Origin: Nitrososphaerota archaeon
GTDB lineage: Archaea; Thermoproteota; Bathyarchaeia; Bathyarchaeales; Bathycorpusculaceae
DNA: 6,249 nt
Direction: 5' to 3'
NCBI GenBank assembly: GCA_031282985.1
Contig: JAITCR010000003.1
Span: forward strand, 1-6,249
In this document: positions 5,194 to 6,249 of the stretch, piece after piece
Layout: each line of letters starts with the position of its first letter
Numbering within the stretch: position 1 is the stretch's first letter
Notes under the pieces: generated by a model
What the model saw: the letters and a program-made list of their open reading frames with translations, nothing else
Database searches by the model: none
Told to the model about the DNA's origin: nothing
Position numbers and translations under genes: made by a program

Positions 5194-5850
5194 TTAGATG
5201 GTTAATTTTTCCAATATTCGAAAATTCACAATACCACAAACAACCTCAGTTATAACATCATAACATTTGAGACGATTCCTAAACTCATTACCCCAAATCA
5301 AAAACTTTTTCACCCGACTATTACTATGCGCCACAACCCCCCCTCTCAGAAGCAAACACCCTACATTATGAAATTACGTTGATAGCATCCTTGACCACAT
5401 GTCTTTTAAATTGGTTTATTTCCAACATTTTATGTATAATCTGCTTTTATCGCTGTATGACAGACTATCAATGTCTATGTAACTTGCTATAAACACCTTC
5501 TGCTCATCCGAAAGCAACTCTACCTTAACACCCACACCCCTGCCAAGACACTTTTTCTTAAAAAGCAACATAACTTTAAGCTTTGGATATCCCTCAAAAT
5601 ACCCACATAAACCAAATCCAACTTTGATCCACTTCTTTGGGCAATTTAGAATGACTATGCTAATAGAGAGCATAATCATGAGTACTTCCTTTAGCATGAG
5701 GAGATTTGTGTACAATCAAACCCACTTTATTGACAGTTAACTGAGTTTTAACAGTATGTTTCTTCTTTTTACCACTATAATGAGTTTTACGTTTACCTTT
5801 GTTTTTAGGGTGGTGTTCGATATTAGTTGAACGGTATGTTGAAATATTGT
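5194..5850 (-). pseudogene. Decayed IS5-type (DDE) transposase, 5' end cut off by IS1, with internal insert
   Basis: On the minus strand, transposase blocks run in order but change frame. NIEHHPKNKGKRKTHYSGKK runs on into KKHTVKTQLTVNKVG (about 5829-5730), then HAKGSTHDYALY (second catalytic Asp) is followed by a TAG stop and HSHSKLPKEVDQ. Next come YPKLKVMLLFKKKCLGRGVG and VELLSDEQKVF (to about 5490), then a foreign stretch. The gene resumes with VFASERGGVVAHSNSRVKKF (about 5360-5300), FLIWGNEFRNRLKCYDVITE and VCGIVNFRILEKLTI, ending at TAA 5194-5196. The expected catalytic Glu in a VVVEH-type motif is Ala here (VVAHSN). The first catalytic Asp region is missing at the upstream end, where IS1 sequence takes over; the exact boundary is uncertain. 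The open stretch 5416-5715 is one frame of this relic, not a gene. It is a different IS5 subgroup from the remnant at 1-648. Confidence 0.8.
5361..5497 (-). repeat. About 137-bp insert inside the IS5 pseudogene (possible MITE-like element)
   Basis: Transposase homology breaks off after SDEQKVF and resumes at VFASER, with about 130 bp of unrelated sequence between. AAACACC flanks the insert as a direct repeat (5354-5360 and 5491-5497), which could be a target duplication. Inside, ACGTTGATAG (5376-5385) and CTATCAATGT (5465-5474) form an inverted repeat matching at 9 of 10 positions, set in from the ends. No coding content is recognised. It could be a small non-autonomous element or a random insertion; the seven-base repeat alone is weak evidence. 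Confidence 0.35.
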
Positions 5851-5879
5851 GTGGTGGTGCGGGTTGGTAGTGAGTGTGT

Positions 5880-6182
5880 ATGGCGTTAGTGTCTGTAAAG
5901 TGTCCGCGTTATGGAAGTGCAAAAGTTGTGAAATTCGGCAGGCAATCTAATGGGGCGCAAAGGTATGCTTGTCGTAATGAGGAATGTTCCCGTTCAGTGT
6001 TTCAACTTGACTACAAATACCATGCTTGCGAGCCTAGTGTAAAGTTTCGCATTCTTGAAATGGCCATAAATGGTCCAGGAGTACGCGACATCTCACACGT
6101 ACTCCACATAAGCACAGATGTTATTATTGATACGTTAAAAAAAAGAAAACCGGAACCAACAGGTAAATCTAACACACATTAA
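5880..6182 (+). CDS. insA: IS1-family InsA-like transposase N-terminal part
   Basis: About 100 residues homologous to InsA, the DNA-binding N-terminal part of IS1 transposase. It starts with a zinc-finger region (CPRYGS, then QRYACRNEECSRSVFQLDY) and continues with a helix-turn-helix block, ILEMAINGPGVRDISHVLHI and STDVIIDTLKK. C8, C31 and C36 are present, but the second zinc ligand of the first pair is Tyr11 (TAT) where CPxC is expected. ATG 5880 is preferred because the family begins close to the CP motif; GTG 5874 is in frame and only two codons earlier. After the A8 run at 6137-6144 this frame leaves the homologous sequence and ends at TAA 6180-6182 with an unrelated tail (KPEPTGKSNTH), while homology goes on in another frame. 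It is probably non-functional unless slippage occurs. Confidence 0.75.
   Translation: MALVSVKCPRYGSAKVVKFGRQSNGAQRYACRNEECSRSVFQLDYKYHACEPSVKFRILEMAINGPGVRDISHVLHISTDVIIDTLKKRKPEPTGKSNTH
6135..6145 (+). other. A8 slippage-prone run at the insA/insB frame break
   Basis: TTAAAAAAAAG lies exactly where the InsA-like frame ends its homology. With seven instead of eight A the frame would run TTA-AAA-AAA-GAA straight into the downstream IS1 sequence. IS1 elements classically fuse InsA and InsB by a -1 ribosomal frameshift at an A-run. Here a -1 shift meets TAG-less sequence only briefly before TAA at 6164-6166, so a +1 shift or loss of one A (transcript or DNA) is what would join the frames. Confidence 0.55.
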
Positions 6183-6249
6183 GCCCCGTAAAGATACCTC
6201 AGAAATCGTTATTGAACTTGTTTGCGTCGAAGAGGAGAGATGGATGAGA
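6145..6249 (+). pseudogene. IS1 transposase continuation (insB-type frame), partial at window edge
   Basis: In the +1 frame relative to InsA, 35 codons are open to the window end. They read ENRNQQVNLTHIKPRKDTSE and then IVIELVCVEEERWMR. This resembles the linker that in archaeal single-frame IS1 transposases leads into the catalytic DDE part (an EVDE-WSYVG-type motif, which would lie beyond the edge). It has no start of its own. The catalytic residues are not visible, so activity cannot be judged. Confidence 0.55.

Larger units (their letters stand above)
5840..6249 (+). mobile_element. IS1-family insertion sequence, left part, cut by the window edge
   Basis: The transposase at 5880 onward is IS1-like, and the flanking IS5 pseudogene loses homology somewhere between about 5837 and 5870, so the IS1 left end lies there. 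The exact terminal inverted repeat and the 8-9 bp target duplication cannot be set without the right end, which is outside the window. IS1 inserted into the 5' part of the older IS5 transposase and is therefore the younger of the two. Confidence 0.6.

Noticed and set aside
5416..5715. 99-codon minus-strand open frame as a separate small gene
   Set aside because: Contains the transposase block LKVMLLFKKK and continues out of frame into other IS5 blocks; its ends are arbitrary.
5737..5922. 61-codon minus-strand open frame
   Set aside because: Wrong frame of the IS5 relic and spans the IS1 junction; the true homology (THYSGKKKKHTVKTQ) is in another frame.
1..6249. CRISPR arrays, tRNA/rRNA genes, toxin-antitoxin or defence genes
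   Set aside because: No regularly spaced repeats, no cloverleaf with a GGTTCGAAT-type arm in an acceptable context, and no recognisable defence domains were seen on either strand.

Overview
The window looks like a piece of an archaeal chromosome: a short block of core genes with decayed insertion sequences on both sides. The archaeal call rests on four things. There is a full-length aIF2-beta, and next to it a DUF424 gene, which I know only from archaea. There is a DUF373 membrane protein paired with an archaeal-type coiled-coil protein (COG1340-like). Promoters also look archaeal: A/T-rich TATA-like boxes lie at the right distance upstream and no bacterial -35/-10 pairs are evident. DNA is A+T rich. 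The content would fit a Thermoproteota/Bathyarchaeia-like or related lineage, but the window alone does not fix the lineage.

Layout. Positions 1-1404 (+ strand) are a transposon graveyard. A multiply frameshifted IS5-family transposase (1-648) is followed with almost no gap by a headless IS630-family transposase (about 650-1113), a probable IS630 end (1159-1176), and a small C-terminal scrap of a second IS630-type transposase (about 1270-1404). Positions 1440-3661 (- strand) hold a two-gene operon: coiled-coil protein first, then the six-helix DUF373 membrane protein. A divergent intergenic region of about 155 bp carries a TATA-like box for each direction. Positions 3818-4534 (+ strand) hold the aIF2-beta and DUF424 operon, ending in three oligo-T tracts. 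Those tracts lie inside the 3' end of a convergent membrane protein gene of unknown function (4516-5052, - strand), whose TATA-like box is placed for a leaderless mRNA. Positions 5194 to about 5850 (- strand) are a second, different IS5-type transposase pseudogene, interrupted by a roughly 137-bp insert. Its 5' end is cut off by an IS1-family element (about 5840 to the window edge), whose insA/insB reading frame is broken at a run of eight A.

How the genes work together. aIF2-beta is part of the aIF2 heterotrimer that delivers initiator tRNA to the small ribosomal subunit; DUF424 is co-transcribed and may be linked to translation. The divergent COG1340/DUF373 pair is a putative membrane and coiled-coil unit with no assigned function. 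I found no tRNA, rRNA, CRISPR array, toxin-antitoxin or defence genes. I do not see a convincing new multi-gene system. The most notable items are the conserved but functionally dark DUF373/COG1340 and DUF424 genes beside a translation factor, the A8 frame break in IS1, and the small insert inside the IS5 pseudogene.
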